A stretch of 6,119 nt of DNA from contig CAMKMK010000138.1 of assembly GCA_946413885.1 (NCBI GenBank), positions 1-6,119 of the forward strand, read 5' to 3'. The notes below the pieces were generated by a model that saw nothing but the letters and a program-made list of their open reading frames with translations, searched no databases and had not been told where the DNA came from. The position numbers and the translations under genes were made by a program. Numbering within the stretch: position 1 is the first letter of the stretch; the number at the start of each line of letters is the position of its first letter. This DNA comes from an uncultured Prevotellaceae bacterium. GTDB lineage: Bacteria; Bacteroidota; Bacteroidia; Bacteroidales; Bacteroidaceae. Of this stretch, positions 1 through 6,045 are shown piece after piece.

Positions 1-1787
1 TGATACTTTACGGCATTCTCAGCTCCCGTACCTCCACAACAACTTTCCTGAGGATTCTCATTGCCAAAAGGTTTGACAGCATTCATGCCTACTGCATAAT
101 GATAGGTGCAACTGTAACGTGTTGGATTTAAAGACCCAACAATTTGATTATAGAGAACACGTTCGTAGTAATCCATGTATTGAGCGTTGTCTGGATCGTA
201 GCAGTTCAAATCTTTAGTGAGTTTTGCCAGGTTGTAGCAACAGCAGGTTTCGTTTAGGTCTGGATTAGGGATAGAATCTCCATTTTGATCTCTTGTCACA
301 TTGGTGTTCATGGACAAGGATTGAGTATAAGGTTCACGGAACATCTCTGCGTTGCCAACACCTCCCATTGCGTATGTGTAGCGTCCTTGTACCAGATTCC
401 AAAAATTCTTTGCCAGATGGTAATAAAAAGGATTTCCGTTGCTGCAGAAGGAACGTAAAGCACCTGTTATCATAGGAATATGTTGGTTGGCATGACGATT
501 ACGGATGTCATCGATATTCTTGGATAGTGGAGTAAAAAAGGCTGGTGCATCAAAGTAGTTCGCTGCCTCCAGCAAGTGTTTTTTCTCTTCAGGTTGGGTT
601 GCCAATTCCGAGAGACGAGCAAGGCTCTCAGCCATACCTCCCACTTCGCCACCTATGTATATGTCCCACATTTCATATCGATTGCCAGGTTTGGCGCGGC
701 GTTCTTCTTTTGTACCATTGGTTTTAACATAAGTGCGATAGTGAAGACGATTCCATACCCACAGCCCCATGTCTTTGGCTATCAGCAATGCTTTGTCGGC
801 TATATCCTTGTCATCTACTTGAGTGGCAATGTCGATGAGGCCTGCCAGTTGCTTGTGGATTGTGTAATAGGGAGCCCACGTCCATTCGTCATTATTATAC
901 GGGCGATACATTTCTACCAAAATAGGATGTTGGGGAGGAATGGCATTCAGATAGCCATACCCATAGTGTTTCCAGTCTTTTTTGTATTGATTGAAATCTT
1001 GCCAACTTCCATTCAATCTTGGCAGTTCTTTTTCAGGAACCAAATCTCTTGCTTCCCAGTAGCGACCCAAGGTTTCATCCCATACGAAGGTTCTCTCTTG
1101 GCATTCACGCAGTTCATTCACCATGCGGCTGATGCGGTCCAACAATTGATCTCGAGTATCGACATCTTGAGCTGATGCATAGGCAAATGCAAGAGCAGAT
1201 AGGTAATGTCCTGTGCCATGTCCTTTCAGTTTTGTAGTGGGATTGTCCCAACCTTCTGAAACAGCATAGCCTTCAGTTGAGAAACCGTATGTGTCACGAT
1301 AATTGTAGAGATACTTCGTTATGTCCCAACTTAGGATTTCTCGTATGTCAAGATCACGATTGTGGGTTAATCGATTGTCCCCGATCAATTGAACATCTTT
1401 CAAGGGAAGTGTATGTGCACGAGGAACTTTGTTGGGCGTGTTGTATTCGTTGCTGACAACTTGAATGTATGCAGTCACAGGATAGCCGTTTTCTGTGGTA
1501 TTGTCACCCAGGATATACCCATCTATAGTGTATTTCTTCCCTGCCTTGTATGCAGCTTCTTCCTTTTCTGTTTCACGTGCAGAATTGCCCCATCGTATCT
1601 GTCGCCATTCCTTTTCTCCGTTTTGATAGGTTACCCAGACTTGGTAAGGCAGTTGGGGAGCCGTCCCTTCAGGGCAATCGATTTCCACAGATTCCGTTTT
1701 TGTGATGATTCTGTCTTTTTGGCCACAACTAAGAATCAGACCAACAAATCCGCATACAAACGTATGAGTCAGTATCCTTTTTCTCAT
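1..1787 (-). CDS. DUF1680-family beta-L-arabinofuranosidase-like lipoprotein (GH127/GH146 type), partial: 3' end outside window
   Basis: The frame is open for 595 codons from ATG 1787-1785 to the left edge, so the C-terminus is missing. Residues 1-21 form a lipoprotein signal (MRKR, hydrophobic stretch, lipobox ending LILSC, lipidated Cys21), which puts the enzyme on an envelope membrane. Residues about 34-111 resemble a bacterial Ig-like Big_4 domain (APQLPYQVWVTYQNG, GKKYTIDGYILG). The catalytic DUF1680 domain begins near residue 127, with GHGTGHYL (189-196), YTIHKQLAGL (308-317), RHANQHIP (431-438), GNAEMF with Glu481, ETC (513-515) and the Cys pair 583-584 in SCCGGTG. In characterised GH127 enzymes the Glu and Cys of ETC plus the paired cysteines bind zinc, the first paired Cys is the nucleophile, and a Glu upstream is the acid/base. 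By analogy these are Glu513, Cys515, Cys583, Cys584 and Glu481. The expected reaction is release of terminal beta-L-arabinofuranose. The superfamily also contains an aceric acid hydrolase, so substrate is uncertain. It starts 30 nt after the GH29 stop and is probably cotranscribed. Confidence 0.9.
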   Translation of the reverse strand, partial: MRKRILTHTFVCGFVGLILSCGQKDRIITKTESVEIDCPEGTAPQLPYQVWVTYQNGEKEWRQIRWGNSARETEKEEAAYKAGKKYTIDGYILGDNTTENGYPVTAYIQVVSNEYNTPNKVPRAHTLPLKDVQLIGDNRLTHNRDLDIREILSWDITKYLYNYRDTYGFSTEGYAVSEGWDNPTTKLKGHGTGHYLSALAFAYASAQDVDTRDQLLDRISRMVNELRECQERTFVWDETLGRYWEARDLVPEKELPRLNGSWQDFNQYKKDWKHYGYGYLNAIPPQHPILVEMYRPYNNDEWTWAPYYTIHKQLAGLIDIATQVDDKDIADKALLIAKDMGLWVWNRLHYRTYVKTNGTKEERRAKPGNRYEMWDIYIGGEVGGMAESLARLSELATQPEEKKHLLEAANYFDAPAFFTPLSKNIDDIRNRHANQHIPMITGALRSFCSNGNPFYYHLAKNFWNLVQGRYTYAMGGVGNAEMFREPYTQSLSMNTNVTRDQNGDSIPNPDLNETCCCYNLAKLTKDLNCYDPDNAQYMDYYERVLYNQIVGSLNPTRYSCTYHYAVGMNAVKPFGNENPQESCCGGTGAENAVKY

Positions 1788-1817
1788 CGTTGTTTATCTC
1801 TCTTCTCTCGTTTACCT

Positions 1818-3275
1818 TTATTCTGCGTAATAGAAGTTTACGTCTGAAATTATGGGACATGCACGACTTTTCAGGATAGTCAATCGGAGTGCACAGGCTT
1901 CTACTTCAGGGAAACGAAGCAAACGCTTGTTGCCAATGGTGGTAGCTGTAGCCACTTCTTTCCATATACCTTTATTATCTTGGGCCTCCAGTTTAAACTT
2001 GCAGATTCGTTGTCCGAGAGCAATGTACTCGCGAATCATGGCGCGATTCACGCGAGAGGGTTGTTTCAGGACAAAGGTTATTTCACCTGTAGTGATGCTA
2101 TCATCAGTTGCCCAATAAGTATCGTGCTTGTCATCACATACGTTTTGAGCATTGTAAGTCGTCTCTCCTCCTCGAGTGTTCGATGCTTCTGTTCTGACAA
2201 TTTGTTTATTTATACATTTTCCAAATTCTTTTTGTAGAGCCTTTCCAAATTCTTCCAGTGATTGTACATCCTCAGCATTCAGTTTACCATCTCGATTGGG
2301 TGGGATGTTCAGTATTAAATTAGATCCACGCCCTACGCTATTGTAGTAGATATTCATCAGTTGCTCAGGTGTTTTCACTTGAGCATTCTCCTTTTCATGG
2401 AAGAACCATCCTGGACGAATGGAAACATCTACTTCGGCAGGAACCCAGTTGGTGCCTTCTTCATCTCCAAATTCCAATATCTTACCGTTGGCAATTCCAG
2501 GAGCAAAGTCTGCACGTTTGATGGTACACCAGTTCGTGTCGCCCACATAGCCTGATTCATTGCCGCACCAACGGGTATCTGGACCTCCATCGCTGAAGAT
2601 GCAGGCTTGGGGTTGCAGTTCGCGAATCAAGAAGTTGGTATTCTTCCAATCATAATAGGTTCTGTTGTCTATTTTACGTACTTCATTACGGCCACCATAG
2701 TATCCGTCGCCACCGTTAGCGCCGTCCTCCCAGACCTCGAAGATGGGACCATACTGGGTCAGCAGTTCAGTTAATTGATTGCGGTAATAAGTGATGTATT
2801 CTGGTGTTCCATAGCGCAAGTCATGACGATCCCAAGGAGAGAGGTAAACGCCAAACTTCAGTCCATGTCTCTTGGCGGCTTCTGAGACGGACCTTACCAA
2901 ATCGCCTCTCCCATCCATCCATTGGCTATTTTTTACGGAATAGTCTGTGTATTTTGAGGGCCACAAACAAAACCCATCATGATGTTTAGCCGTCAGGACA
3001 ACACCTTTCATTCCAGCAGCTTTCATGGCTCTCATCCATTGGTCGCAGTCCAGGTTGGCAGGATTGAAGAGATCAGGACTTGCATCACCATATCCCCATT
3101 CCTTGTCATTGAAAGTGTTGGTGGTGAAATGAATGAAGGCATAGAAGTTCAGTTCATGCCATGCCAATTGTCTTGCTGTAGGTGTAGGACCGTAAGGGGC
3201 TGGAGGGTTCACTTTGGCCAGTAATGTCAGAGGCATTAGTGCCATCAATAAAAGTATTCTTTTCATATTCATCAT
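1818..3275 (-). CDS. Exported alpha-L-fucosidase, GH29 (subfamily B-like) with C-terminal discoidin-like domain
   Basis: A complete 485-residue protein. Residues 1-20 are a Sec signal peptide (MKRILLLMALMPLTLLA, likely cut after Ala20), so a periplasmic or surface location is expected. The GH29 barrel covers about 25-355: HFTTNTF (49-55), AKHHDGF (96-102), LSPWDRH (145-151), EVWEDGANGG (180-189), WCGNESG (236-242) and LNIPPNRDG (322-330). By family analogy Asp184 is the nucleophile and Glu240 the acid/base; the GNE motif and the overall pattern fit subfamily B enzymes, which favour alpha-1,3/1,4-linked fucose in branched structures. Residues about 360-485 look like an F5/8 type C (CBM32-like) beta-sandwich (DDKHDTYWATDD, ending DVNFYYAE). 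ATG codons occur at residues 1, 2 and 4; Met4 gives the most typical signal peptide, so the true start may be 3266. No strong Shine-Dalgarno is visible. It is the first gene of the leftward pair. Glu183 before the nucleophile is unusual. Confidence 0.93.
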   Translation of the reverse strand: MMNMKRILLLMALMPLTLLAKVNPPAPYGPTPTARQLAWHELNFYAFIHFTTNTFNDKEWGYGDASPDLFNPANLDCDQWMRAMKAAGMKGVVLTAKHHDGFCLWPSKYTDYSVKNSQWMDGRGDLVRSVSEAAKRHGLKFGVYLSPWDRHDLRYGTPEYITYYRNQLTELLTQYGPIFEVWEDGANGGDGYYGGRNEVRKIDNRTYYDWKNTNFLIRELQPQACIFSDGGPDTRWCGNESGYVGDTNWCTIKRADFAPGIANGKILEFGDEEGTNWVPAEVDVSIRPGWFFHEKENAQVKTPEQLMNIYYNSVGRGSNLILNIPPNRDGKLNAEDVQSLEEFGKALQKEFGKCINKQIVRTEASNTRGGETTYNAQNVCDDKHDTYWATDDSITTGEITFVLKQPSRVNRAMIREYIALGQRICKFKLEAQDNKGIWKEVATATTIGNKRLLRFPEVEACALRLTILKSRACPIISDVNFYYAE

Positions 3276-3345
3276 TTATTTATTCTTTGTTTTTTCCTTG
3301 TCTGTTCTCAAACTGGCTTTTTTTGTTTGTTTACCAAAACCCGTA

Positions 3346-3353
3346 CAAAGATA
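3346..3353 (-). promoter_or_regulatory. Candidate Bacteroidetes -7 element for the GH29/DUF1680 operon
   Basis: On the minus strand this reads TATCTTTG, an exact match to the Bacteroidetes housekeeping -7 consensus TAnnTTTG. The expected -33 TTTG is not present at 19-21 bp; only T-rich sequence (TTTTTTCC) lies there. Transcription would start near 3340 and give a leader of about 65 nt before the first ATG. The element lies just downstream, in the leftward sense, of an intrinsic terminator, so the operon would be insulated from upstream reading. The match is seen; activity is inferred. Confidence 0.5.
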
Positions 3354-3375
3354 CGAAATTTATTTTTAATAAAGG

Positions 3376-3409
3376 AAAAAAGGGACTGCGATTCACATCG
3401 CGGTCCCTT
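3376..3409 (-). terminator. Intrinsic terminator pointing left, with no coding gene in front of it
   Basis: Arms 3380-3391 and 3398-3409 form a 12-position stem around a 6-nt loop (3392-3397). The outer seven pairs are AAGGGAC/GTCCCTT and the inner four are GCGA/TCGC. The single irregular position (3387/3402) is a U-G wobble if read rightward and a C-A mismatch if read leftward. Leftward, the stem is followed directly by TTTTTT and then CCTTT, the classic terminator layout. Rightward it is followed by TTCATTCCC, a poor T-tract. So the leftward reading is favoured, although no leftward gene lies between here and the right edge on that strand that it could serve. Confidence 0.7.
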
Positions 3410-3440
3410 CATTCCCATGAAGAAGTAGTATTAAACTACT
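3407..3440. repeat. Two further small hairpins beside the terminator
   Basis: CTTCA (3407-3411) pairs with TGAAG (3418-3422) across a 6-nt loop, and AGTAGT (3424-3429) pairs with ACTACT (3435-3440) across a 5-nt loop. The first overlaps three bases of the terminator stem (3407-3409), so the two compete slightly. Together with the terminator they make three hairpins in about 60 nt of noncoding DNA. This could be the 3' part of a structured leftward RNA. The pairing is seen; an RNA role is inferred. Confidence 0.4.
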
Positions 3441-3838
3441 GTCTCCAAAAAAGATTACTCTCTTTTATCTAACCTAAAAAACGTTGTTTCTTCGTTATTA
3501 TTTCAGACCTTTTCCCACAATGTCACAACCGATGCGCTATCAGCGAGAACATTGTCATTTCATGGTCCAATTTGTCAAATTAGTATTATCTGTTAGTCGT
3601 TTTTATGTTGTTTATTTATTCTATTTCTCAGGTTTTCAACTTTTGGTACTGCAATATTATGAAAAATTCTTTTATGTTGTAACCATTTTCTGATAAAAAA
3701 GAGTCAAAGATGGCAAAATATACTTCTGAATAACTCCTTATTTGCAATTTTTGTTCCATTTTCCCCGTTTTCTACGTCCATTCAGGAGTCTTTTTCCACA
3801 AGGTGTATCGATTTTATGAATCTTTATGTGAATGAGGG
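3412..3838. other. Noncoding intergenic stretch between divergent operons
   Basis: No convincing gene lies here on either strand. The longest open frame (3484-3693, plus) has a composition like translated AT-rich noncoding DNA. What can be seen: the hairpins at 3407-3440; a 7-bp inverted repeat at 3517-3555 enclosing a smaller hairpin; a near-palindrome AATTTGTCAAATT at 3569-3581; an 11-nt direct repeat TTTTATGTTGT at 3601-3611 and 3670-3680; and a 6-bp inverted repeat ACTCCT (3732-3737)/AGGAGT (3784-3789) with a 46-nt spacer. I do not recognise a named RNA family. Confidence 0.6.
3517..3555. repeat. Nested inverted repeat, possible RNA stem-loop
   Basis: ACAATGT (3517-3523) is the exact reverse complement of ACATTGT (3549-3555). 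Inside the 25-nt spacer lies a second perfect hairpin, CGCT (3535-3538)/AGCG (3542-3545) with a 3-nt loop. The inner part is more GC-rich than the surrounding AT-rich sequence. It sits about 110 nt upstream, in the leftward sense, of the terminator hairpin, so both could belong to one RNA of roughly 185 nt. Confidence 0.35.
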
Positions 3839-3869
3839 TTTGATTTTTCATCAGGATTTGATAATTTTG
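3839..3869 (+). promoter_or_regulatory. Bacteroidetes-type promoter of the cardiolipin synthase operon
   Basis: TTTG at 3839-3842 is followed after exactly 19 bp by TAATTTTG at 3862-3869. Both match the Bacteroidetes housekeeping consensus (-33 TTTG, -7 TAnnTTTG) with the usual spacing. Transcription would start near 3875, giving a leader of about 33 nt to the ATG at 3908. This is the best promoter match in the window and one of the main reasons for assigning the organism to Bacteroidetes. Confidence 0.75.
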
Positions 3870-3907
3870 AAGTCAGAAACAGGTATTTCTATTTAAGACT
3901 GCCGTCT

Positions 3908-5308
3908 ATGATAATTCAGTTTTGGATCAGATTGGTCATTTTGCTCTTCGCTCTCAACCTTTCCGTTGTGGTCATGATGCAACGTCGCCGTCCTTCTGAT
4001 GCTTGGGCATGGATTCTGGTGCTTATCTTTGTGCCTGTTTTGGGTATTCTGCTCTATTATCTCTTTGGCTTTCCTGCCAAGGATAAACCTTTGATTACTG
4101 ATGAGCGTGTGCAGGTTCTTAAGTCACACACTGCCCCATTACAAGCTAAGGGAGAAGAGGGTGTGAGTCCTTTGATTCCATTGTTGCAGAATGTAAGCCA
4201 ATCCTATCCTACTCGAGGAAATGGAATGGAAATTCATACCACTTTTGCTGACATGTATCAAGCTCTGAAGGCTGATATCCAAGCGGCTCGGCATCACGTT
4301 CATTTGGAATTTTTTCAGATAGAATCCGACCCAGTAGGTGATGATCTTAGCAATCTTTTAATAAATAAGGTAAAAGAAGGCGTTGAAGTGCGTGTCATTT
4401 ATGATGCGGCAGCTTGTTGGCTCGTGCCTCGTAGTTTTTATCGCAGGATGCAGAATGGTGGAGTTCAGGTAAAGGCGTTCAATCCCATTTTCCCTATTTT
4501 GTCACCTTTCTCCAATTACAGGGACCATCGCAAGGTGGTAGTCATCGATGGACAAATAGGTTATACGGGGGGCATGAACATTGCTGAACGTTATTTGCTT
4601 GGCATACGGGGTGGCGTATGGCGTGACACTCATATCCGATTGATTGGACCCTCGGTCAGTGAGCTGCAGACGGCTTTCCTTAGTGATTGGCAGTTTACTC
4701 GCAAGGAGTGGATTCACGATGATGTATATTATCCTGAGCCACTCTATTCAGACCAAAATCTGTTGATACAGATGATCAGTTCCAATCCTACTGACCCTTG
4801 GCGAGTGATGGATTTGTCCATCTCGCAGACCATTTTCACCTCACGCCATTATCTCTATCTTCAGTCACCCTATTTCCTCCCTTCCGAGGCTATCCGTAGT
4901 GCTCTTTTTGCAGCTGCTCTTTCAGGCATAGACGTTAGGGTTATGATTCCTACTCGACCTGATAAGGGACACATTACCATCAATGCCTCGCGATGGTATG
5001 TGGAGCAGATGTTGCAAGCGGGTGTTCGCTTTTACTTTTATGACAACGGGTACATGCATTCCAAGACGATAGTTTCTGATGACAGAATCACCAGTATTGG
5101 TAGCGTGAACATCGATAGTCGCAGTCTGAGTCAAGCCTTCGAAATTGATGCATTCATCTATGATCGTGAAGTTGCCTTGCATCAGAAGCAACTTTTTCTG
5201 GAAGATACAAAGTATTGTCATGAGTTGAATCTGGAAACTTGGCAGCAACGCCCTCGATGGGAACGTGTGAAAGAATCCTTCTGTCGTTTGCTGGCACCCC
5301 TATTATAA
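3908..5308 (+). CDS. cls: Cardiolipin synthase (phospholipase D superfamily, two HKD motifs)
   Basis: A complete 466-residue inner-membrane enzyme, close to the usual size of 470-510. It is expected to join two phosphatidylglycerol molecules into cardiolipin and glycerol. Residues about 5-24 and 33-54 are two membrane segments separated by MMQRRRPSDAWAW, the pattern of the PLDc_N domain of bacterial cardiolipin synthases. Two phospholipase D repeats follow. The first has HRKVVVID with His207, Lys209 and Asp214, then GYTGGMN. The second has HSKTIVSD with His384, Lys386 and Asp391, then SIGSVNIDSRS. Both catalytic triads are intact. The architecture matches the ClsA/Bacillus Cls type rather than the soluble ClsB type. 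No Shine-Dalgarno is visible before the ATG, as is common in this phylum. A strong promoter lies 39 nt upstream, and the next gene begins 11 nt after the stop, suggesting an operon. Confidence 0.95.
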   Translation: MIIQFWIRLVILLFALNLSVVVMMQRRRPSDAWAWILVLIFVPVLGILLYYLFGFPAKDKPLITDERVQVLKSHTAPLQAKGEEGVSPLIPLLQNVSQSYPTRGNGMEIHTTFADMYQALKADIQAARHHVHLEFFQIESDPVGDDLSNLLINKVKEGVEVRVIYDAAACWLVPRSFYRRMQNGGVQVKAFNPIFPILSPFSNYRDHRKVVVIDGQIGYTGGMNIAERYLLGIRGGVWRDTHIRLIGPSVSELQTAFLSDWQFTRKEWIHDDVYYPEPLYSDQNLLIQMISSNPTDPWRVMDLSISQTIFTSRHYLYLQSPYFLPSEAIRSALFAAALSGIDVRVMIPTRPDKGHITINASRWYVEQMLQAGVRFYFYDNGYMHSKTIVSDDRITSIGSVNIDSRSLSQAFEIDAFIYDREVALHQKQLFLEDTKYCHELNLETWQQRPRWERVKESFCRLLAPLL

Positions 5309-5311
5309 AAT

Positions 5312-5317
5312 AAGGAG
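5312..5317 (+). promoter_or_regulatory. Shine-Dalgarno-like site before the YqaA-like gene
   Basis: AAGGAG lies in the 11-nt gap between the cls stop and the ATG at 5320. It is the only strong Shine-Dalgarno match before a gene in this window. The gap to the start codon is only 2 nt, shorter than the usual 5-8, so its strength is uncertain. It supports the chosen start, and the next in-frame ATG (5395) would cut off the first membrane segment. Confidence 0.5.
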
Positions 5318-5319
5318 AA

Positions 5320-5772
5320 ATGAACGAAACCTTCATCTCACTGGGTTATCTGGGCCTTTTCATCTGCTCATTCATTGCAGGTTCACCCATCCCCATGAAT
5401 TCCAAGGCCGTCCTCTCAGTTGCTTTGGTCTTGGGGTGGAATCCTGTGTGGTGTGTGGTATGGTGTGTGGTAGGCAATTGCTTGGGTACAGGTATCAGCT
5501 ATTTCATTGGCCGATTCTTTACCTATGAGCAAGTACTTCGATGGACAAAGGTGGATCCTGTGAAATTGGAACGCGTACGTGATTTCTTGCGAGGGAGGGG
5601 CGTGTGGTTTGCTCTTTTGGCAGTAGTGCCCATCATTGGGCATTTGGTGACCATCAGTTTTGGCATTCTCCGCGCTCCATATTGGAAGGTAGGCAGTATC
5701 ATGTTGTTGGCTCAAACATTCAGCTATACCGCCTGGACCCTTCTTACGTTGGGCGTTGTTTCCCTCTTTTAA
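5320..5772 (+). CDS. Small YqaA/DedA-like (VTT domain) membrane protein
   Basis: A complete 150-residue, very hydrophobic protein of the size of E. coli YqaA. It has hydrophobic segments at about 8-24, 30-64, 95-115 and 124-149, with a charged middle loop (about 65-94, LERVRDFLRGRG). Family-like motifs are GYLGLFICSFIAG (9-21), PMNSKAVL (25-32), GNCLGTGISYFIGR (52-65) and VPIIGHLV (103-110). These align by eye with PGNSEVVL, GNSLGG and MPVVGDLL of E. coli YqaA. Members of the wider VTT/DedA superfamily have been linked to lipid carrier recycling and membrane homeostasis; the substrate of the YqaA branch is not established. Two acidic positions of these motifs are Lys29 and His108 here. The gene lies 11 nt after cls and probably shares its transcript, which fits a role in membrane lipids. 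The assignment rests on motif recall, not on a search. Confidence 0.75.
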   Translation: MNETFISLGYLGLFICSFIAGSPIPMNSKAVLSVALVLGWNPVWCVVWCVVGNCLGTGISYFIGRFFTYEQVLRWTKVDPVKLERVRDFLRGRGVWFALLAVVPIIGHLVTISFGILRAPYWKVGSIMLLAQTFSYTAWTLLTLGVVSLF

Positions 5773-5937
5773 CGTTATCATTTACTTACAGGGAATACAA
5801 AAAAACAAAAACGTGGACAATCCAAACAAATTTGTTTATCAGATAGTTGTGAATGTTGGTTATTCTTACGACATTTGCAAACAGGGATAGAATTCTACAT
5901 TAATTAACAAATACAAAGCAATAGGAATAAAGGCAAA
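5773..5937. other. Intergenic gap after the cls operon
   Basis: No gene and no convincing hairpin terminator with a T-tract is seen after the YqaA-like gene. The gap is AT-rich, with an A-rich run (5800-5815), a 14-bp palindrome at 5824-5837 and TTAATTAA near 5900. A weak promoter-like pair, TTGT (5847-5850) and GACATTTG (5870-5877), has 19-bp spacing but misses the consensus in both boxes. Confidence 0.5.
5824..5837. repeat. Perfect 14-bp palindrome AAACAAATTTGTTT
   Basis: The sequence equals its own reverse complement over 14 bp. It could be a protein-binding site acting on whatever is transcribed rightward from this gap, but in AT-rich DNA such palindromes can also arise by chance. It contains TTTG (5831-5834) and CAAA (5827-5830), the -33 motif in both orientations. 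Confidence 0.35.
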
Positions 5938-6045
5938 ATGCATATATTGGCTTGTGCTGCTTTGACGGGATGCAGTAGTTCGAATGACGTTGTCGAAGAA
6001 CCCGATATTGAGGTGCCCGACTATGTAAATTGGAAGAATTCCTAA
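5938..6045 (+). CDS. Very short lipoprotein-like reading frame, possible gene remnant
   Basis: ATG 5938 to TAA 6043-6045 encodes 35 residues. The start MHILACAALTGCSSS ends in a good lipobox (LTGC, Cys12), and the predicted mature part of 24 residues is acidic (NDVVEEPDIEVPD), as often seen just after the lipidated Cys in Bacteroidales lipoproteins. Two things are odd. The signal is very short and lacks the usual N-terminal Lys/Arg; the in-frame codons upstream would encode NKGK but offer no standard start before a TAA at 5905. And the frame stops almost at once. Past the stop the same frame is open for 23 codons to TAG at 6115-6117. It may be a real micro-lipoprotein, or the damaged front end of a longer lipoprotein gene. 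I do not recognise the protein. Confidence 0.4.
   Translation: MHILACAALTGCSSSNDVVEEPDIEVPDYVNWKNS

Noticed and set aside
576..1175. Plus-strand open frame of 199 codons
   Set aside because: It lies entirely opposite the DUF1680 enzyme gene, whose frame has recognisable domains and catalytic motifs. The plus-strand product shows no family signature.
1389..1847. Plus-strand open frame of 152 codons
   Set aside because: It is antisense to the start of the DUF1680 gene and the end of the GH29 gene and spans their junction. No recognisable motif.
3601..3680. Direct repeat TTTTATGTTGT (two copies)
   Set aside because: Only 11 nt and of low complexity in AT-rich DNA. Two copies 69 nt apart may be chance.
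3484..3693. Plus-strand open frame of 69 codons in the intergenic gap
   Set aside because: Rich in Phe, Tyr, Val and Leu as expected of translated AT-rich noncoding DNA. No ribosome site, promoter or domain.
3705..3712. Minus-strand CATCTTTG, one base off the -7 consensus, as a start for the candidate small RNA
   Set aside because: The first base is wrong and no TTTG lies at the required distance upstream, so I do not call a promoter.
3732..3795. ACTCCT/AGGAGT inverted repeat followed by a T-rich run, as a rightward terminator
   Set aside because: Only 6 bp with a 46-nt loop, and no rightward gene ends nearby.
4922..5248. Minus-strand open frame of 108 codons
   Set aside because: Antisense to the second catalytic half of cardiolipin synthase, whose HKD motif lies in the plus frame.
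5416..5781. Minus-strand open frame of 121 codons
   Set aside because: Antisense to the YqaA-like gene, which has a start site, operon context and membrane segments in the plus frame.
5847..5877. TTGT, 19 bp, GACATTTG as a promoter for the short lipoprotein-like frame
   Set aside because: Spacing is right but both boxes miss the consensus. Too weak to list as a feature of its own.
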